A stretch of DNA of 13,003 bases from MGBC114844 sp910585855 (GTDB taxonomy: Bacteria > Bacillota > Clostridia > Lachnospirales > Lachnospiraceae), in the NCBI GenBank assembly GCA_965646165.1, contig CBFFYP010000105.1, forward strand, positions 1-13,003, read 5' to 3'. The position numbers were made by a program, and so were the translations under genes. A model generated the notes under the pieces. It was not told where the DNA came from. It did no database searches and saw nothing but the letters and a program-made list of their open reading frames with translations. Below, one piece after another: positions 5,987-13,003 of the stretch (positions are counted from its first letter, which is position 1; every line of letters starts with the position of its first letter).

Positions 5987-6673
5987 ATGAAGCGGCTGTT
6001 TTTACTGGAAGATGATCTGAGTCTGATAAATGGGCTTTCTTTTGCCATAAAAAAGCAGGGATATGAGATTGTGATTGCACGTACTACACTGGAAGCGGAC
6101 ACATTATGGGCAGATGGAAAATATAATCTGGTTATTTTGGACGTGTCGCTTCCCGATGGATCTGGCTTTGATTTCTGCAAAAAGATACGGCAGACTTCAA
6201 AAGTGCCTATTATGTTTCTTACTGCTGCTGCCGAAGAAACAGATATTATCATGGGGCTTGATATTGGAGGGGATGATTATATTACAAAACCGTTTAAGCT
6301 GGCAGTGTTTCTTTCAAGAATTAACGCACTGCTTCGCAGGAGTGAAAATTTTAATACTGCTGTTACAGAATTGGATTCGAGTGGTATCAGTATCCGACTT
6401 TTAAAAGGTGAAGTATATAAAAGGGGTGAGCCAGTTGAGTTGACAGCAAGTGAATATAAACTGTTATGCCTGTTTATGGAGAATCCTGATCAGATACTTT
6501 CTTCAGAGCAGATTTTGGGTAGATTGTGGGACTGCAATGAAAGTTATATAGATAATAATTCACTTACCGTGTATATTCGCAGGCTTCGTACAAAAATTGA
6601 AGATAATCCGGGAGAACCGAAACGGATTGTCACTGTTCGTGGTATGGGGTATAAATGGAACACTGTGGATTGA
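5987..6673 (+). CDS. OmpR-family response regulator
   Basis: A 228-residue cytoplasmic transcription factor of normal length. The receiver domain (about 1-118) has the acidic pair Asp9/Asp10, phospho-acceptor Asp52 in LVILDVSLPDGSG, Thr79 and Lys101 in ITKPF. The winged-helix DNA-binding domain (about 130-228) includes LTASEYKLL, the recognition helix region NSLTVYIRRLRTKI and the C-terminal GMGYKW wing. AAGGAG lies eight bases before the ATG. The stop codon is nine bases before the kinase start, so the two are co-transcribed. Its likely target is the ABC operon, through 11-bp-spaced TTGTA repeats at 7728-7754. No clear promoter for the regulator itself was found in 5871-5986. Confidence 0.95.
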   Translation: MKRLFLLEDDLSLINGLSFAIKKQGYEIVIARTTLEADTLWADGKYNLVILDVSLPDGSGFDFCKKIRQTSKVPIMFLTAAAEETDIIMGLDIGGDDYITKPFKLAVFLSRINALLRRSENFNTAVTELDSSGISIRLLKGEVYKRGEPVELTASEYKLLCLFMENPDQILSSEQILGRLWDCNESYIDNNSLTVYIRRLRTKIEDNPGEPKRIVTVRGMGYKWNTVD

Positions 6674-6681
6674 GGTGCAGG

Positions 6682-7707
6682 ATGAAAATATTCGTAAATA
6701 GGAAAATTAAGCGGCTTTTTGGCAGTATTTTGTTGTGCATTTTGGTTTTTACATTGATTGTGGTTTTGCTTATTGGGTTTGAAGTCGGAAATATGGCAAT
6801 TTATATGATAATCTGTTTTTGGCTGATGAGTGCTGCAATATTGGTGCTCTGTTATGGGTATTTTAAAGAACAGCATAAAATTATGGAAAACGCTATATTA
6901 CAGATTACAGAATATATATCTGGCAATAAGGATGTTACGATTGAATGTAATGATGAAGGAGAATTATACAGACTGTTTCATGAAGTAAATTCTTTGGTTG
7001 CTATTTTAAATGCTCATGCCGAGAATGAGAAAAACACAAAGAAGTTTTTGAAAAATATACTGGCGGATATTTCACATCAGTTAAAGACACCGCTTGCTGC
7101 CCTTAATATTTATATTGGGCTTATACAGGATGAGGCAGAGGGGCTGCCGACGGTTCAGGAATTTTCCCGGCTTTCTGAGCAGGAACTTGATCGGATAGAA
7201 GTATTGGTGCAGAACCTTTTAAAAATTACAAAATTGGATGCAGGTATGATTGTGTTAGAAAAATCATTGGAAAATGTGTCGGAGATTGCAGAGAGTGTAA
7301 AAAGGCATTTCCTGTTTCGGGCAAATCAGGAAGGAAAAGAAATCTGTCTGTCAGGCAGTGAGGAAACTACATTTTTATGCGATCGTAGTTGGATAATGGA
7401 AGCAATCAGTAACCTTGTGAAAAATGCTCTTGACCATACCGAAAAAGGTGGCTGTATACGTATAGAATGGCAAGTATTTGCTTCTATTGTTCAAATTGCT
7501 GTAAAGGATAATGGCAGTGGTATTTATCCAGAGGATTTGCACTATATTTTTAAAAGGTTTTATCGAAGCCGTTATTCGAAAGATACATGGGGGCTTGGTC
7601 TTGGACTGCCGCTGGCAAAGGCGATTGTAGAAGCTCATAATGGAACGATTGAAGCAGACAGCATTTTAGGAAGGGGAACTTCTTTCACAATGAATTTTTT
7701 GATTTGA
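6682..7707 (+). CDS. Sensor histidine kinase, intramembrane-sensing type
   Basis: A 341-residue membrane kinase. Two membrane helices (about 12-33 and 38-61) are joined by only a handful of residues (FEVGN), so there is no external sensor domain; this is the layout of BceS-like intramembrane-sensing kinases. The H box is ILADISHQLKTPLAAL (His132), the N box NLVKNALDH (244-252), G1 DNGSG (276-280), the F box IFKRFYRS (289-296) and G2 GLGLGL (304-309). I chose the ATG at 6682 with GAGGTGCAGG upstream; an earlier in-frame ATG at 6655 lies inside the regulator gene. Such kinases usually monitor a partner ABC transporter, and here an ABC ATPase and permease follow directly. Cell-wall peptide antibiotics are the usual input of such systems, but that is inference here. 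Confidence 0.93.
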   Translation: MKIFVNRKIKRLFGSILLCILVFTLIVVLLIGFEVGNMAIYMIICFWLMSAAILVLCYGYFKEQHKIMENAILQITEYISGNKDVTIECNDEGELYRLFHEVNSLVAILNAHAENEKNTKKFLKNILADISHQLKTPLAALNIYIGLIQDEAEGLPTVQEFSRLSEQELDRIEVLVQNLLKITKLDAGMIVLEKSLENVSEIAESVKRHFLFRANQEGKEICLSGSEETTFLCDRSWIMEAISNLVKNALDHTEKGGCIRIEWQVFASIVQIAVKDNGSGIYPEDLHYIFKRFYRSRYSKDTWGLGLGLPLAKAIVEAHNGTIEADSILGRGTSFTMNFLI

Positions 7708-7727
7708 AAACGCATATTCCAACAAAA

Positions 7728-7772
7728 TTGTAGGCTAATTGTAATATGGATGTAGGATTTTTTTGTTATATT
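7728..7772 (+). promoter_or_regulatory. Activator-type promoter of the ABC transporter genes
   Basis: TTGTA at 7728, TTGTA at 7739 and ATGTA at 7750 are spaced exactly 11 bp apart, one helical turn, as OmpR-family regulators bind. The last repeat lies where a -35 box would be; no good -35 hexamer exists, but TATATT at 7767-7772 can serve as -10. This suggests activation by the adjacent response regulator. Confidence 0.5.
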
Positions 7773-7806
7773 GGAAGCTATCAAAATAGAAAGAGGTGTT
7801 AATGCA

Positions 7807-8538
7807 ATGAATTTATTAGAAGTCTGTAAGGTCAGTAAGACTTACGGAAGCGGCGAAACTGCCGTAAAAGCATTAAAGAAAGTCACATTTTCTGTTCCAA
7901 AAGGCGAGTATGTGGCGATTGTTGGAGAATCTGGCTCTGGAAAAAGTACACTTCTAAATATGATAGGTGCACTTGATACTCCTACATCTGGAAAGGTGGT
8001 TATCAGCGGAAAGGAAATTTTTTCTATGGATGACCGCAAACTGACTATTTTCAGACGGAGAAATATAGGTTTTATTTTTCAATCGTTCAATCTTATCCCT
8101 GAATTGACTGTCGAGCAAAATATTGTTTTTCCAGTTTTACTTGACTATCAAAAACCAGACAAAAAGTATTTAGAAGAGCTGCTTGCGGTGCTTAATCTGA
8201 AAGAACGGCGGGGGCATCTGCCAAGTCAGTTATCTGGCGGGCAGCAGCAAAGAGTAGCAATCGGGCGTGCGCTGATGACACGACCATCTTTAATACTGGC
8301 TGATGAGCCGACTGGAAATCTTGATACGCAGAACAGCAACGAGGTGATTGCTCTGCTGAAAGAAGCGTCGAAGAAATATGAGCAGACGATTATTATGATT
8401 ACCCACAGCCGCAGTATTGCGCAGACTGCAGACAGGGTTTTGAATGTATCGGATGGGGTATTGACTGATTTAGGGAGGTGCTGTGAGTCAACTGCTCAAT
8501 CACCTAAAGGGAATGGGCTTGTAACTGCCCGGTCGTAG
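7807..8538 (+). CDS. ABC transporter ATP-binding protein (MacB/LolD type)
   Basis: A 243-residue ATPase that powers the permease encoded next. Walker A is GESGSGKST (40-48), the Q-loop glutamine Gln92 lies in FIFQSFNLIPELTVEQN, the signature is LSGGQQQR (142-149), Walker B ILADEPTG (163-170), the D-loop NLD and the switch His200. The start ATG at 7807 has GAGGTG eight bases upstream; an upstream TTG at 7771 lies in the promoter. The family sequence appears to end near residue 224 (SDGVLTDLG); the last twenty or so residues (including QSPKGNGLVTARS) are read from a repeat, 8487-8553, that also forms the end of the MATE remnant. So the natural C-terminus has probably been replaced or extended by a mobile-element scar. 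All catalytic motifs are intact, so activity should be kept. Confidence 0.94.
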   Translation: MNLLEVCKVSKTYGSGETAVKALKKVTFSVPKGEYVAIVGESGSGKSTLLNMIGALDTPTSGKVVISGKEIFSMDDRKLTIFRRRNIGFIFQSFNLIPELTVEQNIVFPVLLDYQKPDKKYLEELLAVLNLKERRGHLPSQLSGGQQQRVAIGRALMTRPSLILADEPTGNLDTQNSNEVIALLKEASKKYEQTIIMITHSRSIAQTADRVLNVSDGVLTDLGRCCESTAQSPKGNGLVTARS

Positions 8539-8553
8539 TAACGGCTTACGCCT
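8487..8553 (+). repeat. Structured 67-bp repeat, copy 1 (mobile-element end candidate)
   Basis: From GTCAACT to ACGCCT this segment matches 12901-12966 almost base for base over CCTAAAGGGAATGGGCTTGT and the following AACTGCCC, GTCGTAGTAACGGCT. It contains GGGC/GCCC and GTCGT-AGTA-ACGGC hairpins. It overlaps the ATPase stop codon and ends 8 bp before the permease ribosome site. The form resembles right ends of IS200/IS605-type elements, but no transposase or TnpB gene is adjacent. Confidence 0.65.
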
Positions 8554-8574
8554 ACAACAGAAAGGAATTTATTT

Positions 8575-10902
8575 ATGAAAAATTATCTTAGCCTTGTACC
8601 TATTTCAGCCCGTGTACATAAGCGTCAGAGCCGTATGACACGTATTTGTATTGTGCTTGCAGTTTTTCTTGTCACATCTATTTTTTCTATGGCAGAAATG
8701 TGGATTAGGGCAGAACAGACAGCTATGATAAATAAGCATGGGAATTATCATATTGTACTCCAGAATGTGCAGATGGATGAAGTGGAGCAGATAAGGTATC
8801 ATTCCAACATTGCAGCATTTTCTGAATATGGAGATATCAATATGGATGCGGATCAGGGTTATTATATCAATGGTAAAAGTGTGATTTTATATGGTGTTGA
8901 GGAAACATATCTTGCTGATATTATGAATTATCCTGTTGAAGGATCTTATCCTAAAAATGATAAAGAGATTGCTCTTAGTGCTGATGTAGAAAAACTATTT
9001 GGATTCCATATAGGTGACAATATTATTTTAAATACGCCAGCGGGAAATTTTGATTTTATCGTATCGGCTTTTTATGAAGATGATACAGAATTTAATGAGA
9101 GTATAGATGGATATTGTGCATATATGGGCAGAGCTGCATTTCAAGCAGTCTGTAATCTGAACGGGGAAAACGTCAATTCGGATTATTATATTCAATTTAC
9201 GAAAGACACTAATCTCCGAAGAGCGATTGTAGATATAAAGGAGCAATATAGGCTTCAAGATGAAGATATAGATGAGAATACTGCTGTTCTTGGACTGACA
9301 GGAGCAAGCAGCAATAAAACCATAAAGAATATTTATCCTTTGGCTATTATCTGTTTTTTGCTGGTACTGATTTCGGGTATTCTGATGATTTCAAGTTGTA
9401 TGAACAGCAATGTTGCACAGAGGATAAGTTTTTTTGGAATGATGAGATGTATCGGTGCAAGTAAAGAGCAAATTGTGCGTTTTGTAAGGTTGGAAGCTCT
9501 AAACTGGTGCAGGAGTGCTATTCCGGCAGGGTGTCTGCTTGGTGTTGTAATATGTTGGATTTTGTGTGCAGTACTCCGCCTGATTGTTAAGGGCGAGTGG
9601 GTAGATATGCCGCTTTTTGGAGTGAGTGTAAGTGGTATTGTCTGCGGAATAGCCGTTGGCATCATTACGGTGTTTGTTGCAGCACATTCTCCGGCTAAGC
9701 AGGCGGCGAGAATTTCTCCTATAGCGGCAGTGTCCGGCAATATGGAAATATCAAAAACGGTCAGACATGCAGCAAATACGAAACTTTTTAAAATTGAAAC
9801 ATTATTGGGTATTCATCATGCAATAGCGGCTAAGAAGAATCTTTTTCTTATGACAGGTTCATTCGCTATTACAATTATTCTATTTTTTGCTTTTTCGGCT
9901 TGTCTTGATATTGTGCATAAGCTGCTCCCGTCAGAAAGCAACTTTTCGCCGGATGTTGCAATTACTAGTCAGGAAAATGACAATTCTATAGATAGAAGCC
10001 TTACCGCACAAATTTCCAAAATACAGGGTGTAAAAAATGCTTTTGGTACTATGTATGACATAGGACTTTCGGTTAAAATCAATGGGAATGAAACTATTAT
10101 TGATTTGGTGTCCTATGATGAATTGATGTTGGAAAGTGCTAAAAAGTCTGTAGCAAGCGGAGATTTATCAAAGGTTTCTGGAGATTCTGGTTATGTGCTT
10201 ACAATTTTTAGTCAGGACAGCCGATTGAATGTGGGTGATAAAGTGGATATCGGTGGTAATGAACTTGAGATTGCCTGTGTGGTATCGGAAGGAATTGGGA
10301 GTGTCAGTGGATCGCCAGTTGTTGTCTGTTCGGAAGAAACGTTTATGCGTCTGACAGGAGAACAGGGCTATATGATGATAAATATGATACTGGAAAAAGG
10401 TGTATTAGAGGCGGATATAGATAAAATTCGTGATTTGGCAGGTAATGATTTGTTTATCGATCGCAGAGAAGAGGAGAGTGAAGTATACGGCAGTTATTGG
10501 GTGTTTCGATTTGCAGCATATGGGTTTCTTGCAATTATTTCTTTTATAACTGTGCTGAATATTATGAACAGTGTTTCTATGGGGGTGTCTGCAAGAATAA
10601 AGCAATATGGGGCAATGCGTGCAGTTGGTATGGAGAGTCGGCAGCTTACAAAGATGATAATGGGTGAGGCGGTTACTTATGCTTTTTGTGGTACGCTTGT
10701 CGGGATTATAATAGGGCTGATACTTCATTATTTTATTTATGTAAAGATTGTTGTTACACATTTTGGCGGGATATGGAAAATTCCATTTTCAACAATTGTG
10801 ATTATTTTGCTTTTGGTTTTTGTATCGTGTATCGCAGCGGTATATGCTCCTGCAAAACGGATTCGAAATATGGCAATTACTGCAACGATTAATGAATTGT
10901 AA
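8575..10902 (+). CDS. ABC transporter permease with two FtsX domains (MacB/BceB-like role)
   Basis: A 775-residue membrane protein. Helix 1 (about 24-40) is followed by an external domain (about 45-250), helices 2-4 (about 253-275, 312-336, 350-370; first FtsX domain), helix 5 (about 424-444), a second external domain (about 450-640), then helices 6-8 (about 644-668, 700-722, 738-757; second FtsX domain). Both FtsX domains carry the typical R/KQYGAMRAVG-type loop: FFGMMRCIGAS at 286-296 and QYGAMRAVGM at 677-686. Such eight-helix permeases move or extract hydrophobic molecules such as peptides from the membrane by mechanotransmission. AAAGGA lies eight bases before the ATG. With the upstream ATPase, kinase and regulator it forms a complete sensing-export module, most likely for antimicrobial peptides. 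The substrate is inferred only. Confidence 0.93.
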   Translation: MKNYLSLVPISARVHKRQSRMTRICIVLAVFLVTSIFSMAEMWIRAEQTAMINKHGNYHIVLQNVQMDEVEQIRYHSNIAAFSEYGDINMDADQGYYINGKSVILYGVEETYLADIMNYPVEGSYPKNDKEIALSADVEKLFGFHIGDNIILNTPAGNFDFIVSAFYEDDTEFNESIDGYCAYMGRAAFQAVCNLNGENVNSDYYIQFTKDTNLRRAIVDIKEQYRLQDEDIDENTAVLGLTGASSNKTIKNIYPLAIICFLLVLISGILMISSCMNSNVAQRISFFGMMRCIGASKEQIVRFVRLEALNWCRSAIPAGCLLGVVICWILCAVLRLIVKGEWVDMPLFGVSVSGIVCGIAVGIITVFVAAHSPAKQAARISPIAAVSGNMEISKTVRHAANTKLFKIETLLGIHHAIAAKKNLFLMTGSFAITIILFFAFSACLDIVHKLLPSESNFSPDVAITSQENDNSIDRSLTAQISKIQGVKNAFGTMYDIGLSVKINGNETIIDLVSYDELMLESAKKSVASGDLSKVSGDSGYVLTIFSQDSRLNVGDKVDIGGNELEIACVVSEGIGSVSGSPVVVCSEETFMRLTGEQGYMMINMILEKGVLEADIDKIRDLAGNDLFIDRREEESEVYGSYWVFRFAAYGFLAIISFITVLNIMNSVSMGVSARIKQYGAMRAVGMESRQLTKMIMGEAVTYAFCGTLVGIIIGLILHYFIYVKIVVTHFGGIWKIPFSTIVIILLLVFVSCIAAVYAPAKRIRNMAITATINEL

Positions 10903-10930
10903 TGAAAAAAATTGGCTTTCACCGGACGCA

Positions 10931-11249
10931 AGAGGCGGTTTGCTCCTGTTCTTTGCCTGCTCCGCTCCAAACGGTAAGAAAGTCTAGGGCTTCTGATTTC
11001 GGTTCATCCAACCGGACGAACCGGGGCGCAATTCGCCCTCATGACAATCAAAACGAAACAGGTGTAAGGAAGGATTTTACCAGCCAAAAAATATCCTTTT
11101 TCCTATTCTCCGGGCTAAACACACCCCTTTTTTTGCATACCCTGCATGGAAGCAGGATATGCAAAAAATTCTAGGTGTTTCCACAGAAGCCCAAGACTTT
11201 CTAACCGTTCTTCGAAGTCGCTGGCAAAGAACAGGAGCAAACCGCCTCT
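10931..11249. repeat. Large imperfect palindrome, about 320 bp
   Basis: Outer arms of 27 bp are perfect (10931-10957 with 11223-11249). After a 12/13-nt internal loop, a second pair of arms (10970-10995 with 11184-11209) matches at 24 of 26 bases. The central 188 nt holds further hairpins: GGTTCATCC/GGACGAACC near 11001-11022, GGGCG/CGCCC near 11024-11038, and a 17-bp stem with one mismatch, 11129-11145 with 11152-11168. No credible gene is present. GC content looks higher than in the flanks. It resembles a MITE or other non-coding folded mobile element inserted 28 bp after the permease stop codon; it could also act as a strong transcription barrier. Confidence 0.75.
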
Positions 11250-11365
11250 CGCTGTTGATTCTTTTTTTGTTCTGGCGTTCTCTGACATCCTCCATTCCAA
11301 TCTTTTCGTAAAATCAAAATATTATCCTTTTTTCAGTTTATAAGTTTATCCTGAAATGTTTGTTG

Positions 11366-11416
11366 TAGTGTTTGCTAATATGGTCAGATTTGTTTATTAT
11401 GGTTATAGTGTTTGCT
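11366..11416 (+). promoter_or_regulatory. Promoter bracketed by direct repeats, before the ADP-ribosylglycohydrolase gene
   Basis: TTGCTA (11372-11377) and TATTAT (11395-11400) with a 17-bp spacer form a plausible promoter starting near 11407. The 11-mer TAGTGTTTGCT occurs at 11366-11376, over the -35, and again at 11406-11416, at the start point, 40 bp apart (about four helical turns). This is the usual arrangement of a two-site repressor operator; the regulator is unknown. Confidence 0.5.
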
Positions 11417-11455
11417 TTTGAGAAAATATGAGAAAAGCAGGAGAGGAGATTATAA

Positions 11456-12364
11456 ATGAAGTGGAAAGATAGGGTAAGATATGCAAAACGTGCATTGGAT
11501 GGTATTGCATTAGGAGATTGTTTTGGGCAGACTTTTTTTGTACCTGATAAAATAGCTCGTCAGAGGATAAAAGATAGGGAGATTTTGAATGAGCCGTGGT
11601 TTTTTACGGATGATACTGTGATGGCGATAGGGATTTATCGGATTCTTGAAAAGTATGGGAAAATAGATCAGGATAAATTAGCTAGGGTTTTTGCAGAAAA
11701 TTATGCGCTAGACTGGCATCGGGGATATGGAGAAACGGCACATTCTATTTTGCAAAGTATTGGGGAAGGGAAGGATTGGCGGGAAGTTGCCGCAGAAGCG
11801 TTTGATGGAATGGGATCTATGGGAAATGGCGGTGCAATGCGTGTTGCACCGATAGGTGCTTATTTTGCAGATGATATGGATAAGGTTTTATACTATGCGA
11901 GGGCATCTGCAGAGGTTACACATGCACATATTGAGGGAATCGCAGGTGCAATGGCGATTGCTGCAGCGTCGGCTTTGTTTTTGAATAAAAGGCTGGGGTA
12001 TTATTTTGGAGAGGGGGATACTTTTTTGCATGATATTGCAGATAAATTGCCGGAAAGCGATACAAAGTATAAAATATTGTCTGCAATTTCTATTAAAAAA
12101 GAAAATAGTATAGATTTTGTAGTTTCTGTGCTTGGAAATGGAATGATGCTGACAGCACAGGATACGGTTCCATTTTGTCTTTGGTGTGCAGTGTATTATT
12201 ATACCTCGATGGAAGAAGCATTGTGGACGGCGGTTTCCGCTTTGGGGGATAGGGATACGATATGTGCTATTGTGGGTGGAATGGTTTCTCTTTATGTAGA
12301 TGAACTTCCGCAGAAATGGTTAGGTTATATGGAGCATCCAGAGGATTCTCAGTTTTTTAATTAG
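11456..12364 (+). CDS. ADP-ribosylglycohydrolase family protein
   Basis: A 302-residue protein of the DraG/ARH family, which removes ADP-ribose from proteins or other targets using two metal ions. Metal and substrate motifs are in order: GIALGDCFGQ (16-25), TDDT (51-54), MGNGGAMRVAP (122-132), VTHAHIEG (154-161) and LGDRDTICAIVGG (263-275). The last is usually GGDTDT; here Arg replaces the Thr between the two metal-binding Asp residues, both of which are kept. AGGAGAGGAG lies just before the ATG. It stands alone with its own promoter and no visible ADP-ribosyltransferase partner. The true substrate (protein, DNA, nucleotide or phage-derived modification) cannot be told. Confidence 0.92.
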   Translation: MKWKDRVRYAKRALDGIALGDCFGQTFFVPDKIARQRIKDREILNEPWFFTDDTVMAIGIYRILEKYGKIDQDKLARVFAENYALDWHRGYGETAHSILQSIGEGKDWREVAAEAFDGMGSMGNGGAMRVAPIGAYFADDMDKVLYYARASAEVTHAHIEGIAGAMAIAAASALFLNKRLGYYFGEGDTFLHDIADKLPESDTKYKILSAISIKKENSIDFVVSVLGNGMMLTAQDTVPFCLWCAVYYYTSMEEALWTAVSALGDRDTICAIVGGMVSLYVDELPQKWLGYMEHPEDSQFFN

Positions 12365-12374
12365 GGAGAGAAGC

Positions 12375-12937
12375 TGAGAATAAAAGTGAGTATGCTGTTC
12401 TTCTCCGTTGCAATGGGAATTTCCAGCACCAGCCGTCCTATCCTTGGTTTCAATTATGGTGCGGGGAAGTTTGACCAGGTAAAGAAAACCTTTCGGCTGA
12501 TACTGATTTCTGCGACCATCGTTATGGTGGTGGCATGGGTTGTGTATATGGCTTTTTCGTTACAGCTTATCCGTATTTTCGGAACGGAATCTGCATTGTA
12601 TGAGGAATTTGCGATGAAATGTTTCCGCATTTATCTTCTGACAAATTTTCTCGGCGGGATGCAGCTTTGCGCCGGAACGCTGTTTCAGGCAATCGGACAT
12701 GCGGCAAAGGTCACCGTGGTATCGCTGGCAAAGCAGGTGATTTTTTATATTCCCGCTATGCTGATTCTTGCAAAAATCTTCGGGCTGATTGGTATCCTCT
12801 GGACCGGACCGGTGGCAGAGGTGCTTGCGTTCTTCTTAGCCGCTGTTTTGACGGTGAGGGAACTGAAAGGAATGGGTAACGTCAGATTGGAGGGAAATGC
12901 GTCAACTACCCATCCCCTAAAGGGAATGGGCTTGTAA
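12375..12937 (+). pseudogene. 5'-truncated MATE-family efflux transporter
   Basis: The readable protein (183 residues from a GTG at 12386) starts at SMLFFSVAMGISSTSRPILGFNYGAGKFDQVKKTF, a stretch normally deep inside MATE transporters of about 450 residues, and continues through the last helices (RLILISATIVMVVAWVVYMAF, AMKCFRIYLLTNFLGGMQLCAGTLFQAIGH, IFYIPAMLILAKIFGLIGILW). The N-terminal half is absent: the preceding gene ends at 12364 and no remaining MATE sequence is seen. The last residues (STTHPLKGMGL) are read from the repeat at 12901-12966. The segment is clearly richer in G and C than the neighbouring gene, which suggests a separate origin. It is not expected to function. Confidence 0.8.
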
Positions 12938-12966
12938 CTGCCCAGTCGTAGTAACGGCTCATGCCT
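12901..12966 (+). repeat. Structured 67-bp repeat, copy 2 (mobile-element end candidate)
   Basis: Second copy of the segment at 8487-8553, one base shorter. Here the first hairpin is better formed (CCCATCCC facing GGGAATGGG), followed by GGGC/GCCC and AGTCGT-AGTA-ACGGCT hairpins. It supplies the stop codon of the MATE remnant. Sequence after 12966 differs from that after copy 1, so the repeat unit ends there or the element continues beyond the window. Confidence 0.65.
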
Positions 12967-13003
12967 CCGACCTTTCATCCCCGATAAGTATTCCTACTTA
13001 AAG

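Noticed and set aside
7771..7806. Upstream TTG start of the ABC ATPase
   Set aside because: It lies in the predicted promoter; the ATG at 7807 has a ribosome site and matches the family N-terminus.
10902..11343. Short ORFs on both strands in the large palindrome
   Set aside because: They mirror each other because of the inverted repeat, lack ribosome sites and show no family features.
1..13003. CRISPR array or tRNA genes
   Set aside because: No regularly spaced repeat-spacer pattern and no cloverleaf with a TTCGA-type arm was seen on either strand by eye.

Overview
The window looks like an accessory stretch of a low-GC Firmicute, most likely a gut Clostridia/Lachnospiraceae member. The clues are AT-rich intergenic DNA with strong sigma-A promoters, AGGAGG-type ribosome binding sites, a beta-glucoside-family PTS with a LacI regulator, a Gram-positive two-component/ABC module, and many mobile-element scars. 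The taxon is inferred from style only.

Layout. Positions 1-946 hold the tail of an unknown ORF (to 167), a promoter-driven structured RNA (about 202-496) and a broken AAA-ATPase fragment (about 511-802). Positions 947-5154 are a sugar module: a LacI-family regulator and a PTS EIIBCA permease on the minus strand, and a divergent Cof-type HAD phosphatase on the plus strand. Two similar LacI/cre-type operator candidates sit just downstream of the two divergent promoters. A second copy of the structured RNA (about 5324-5627) lies on the other side of the module in the same orientation, followed by a 149-bp element closed by a 20-bp perfect inverted repeat. Positions 5987-10902 are a response regulator, an intramembrane-sensing histidine kinase, an ABC ATPase and an FtsX/MacB-like permease, the standard layout of a peptide-sensing and export or resistance module. 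Three TTGTA-like repeats at 11-bp spacing precede the ATPase. Positions 10931-11249 form a large imperfect palindrome. Positions 11456-12364 encode an ADP-ribosylglycohydrolase whose promoter is bracketed by a direct repeat, followed by a 5'-truncated MATE transporter of different base composition. A structured 67-bp repeat overlaps the 3' ends of both the ABC ATPase and the MATE remnant.

How the parts work together. The sugar PTS would import and phosphorylate a sugar (sucrose or a beta-glucoside is the best guess), the LacI protein would repress it, and the HAD enzyme may dephosphorylate a sugar phosphate. The kinase/regulator pair would sense stress through the membrane or the transporter and switch on the ABC pair.

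The most notable item is the duplicated RNA, about 295-305 nt. The two copies share promoter, terminator and fold. Their stems differ by compensatory base changes while loops and flanks are conserved, which is strong internal evidence for a selected RNA structure. I do not recognise it as a named family.
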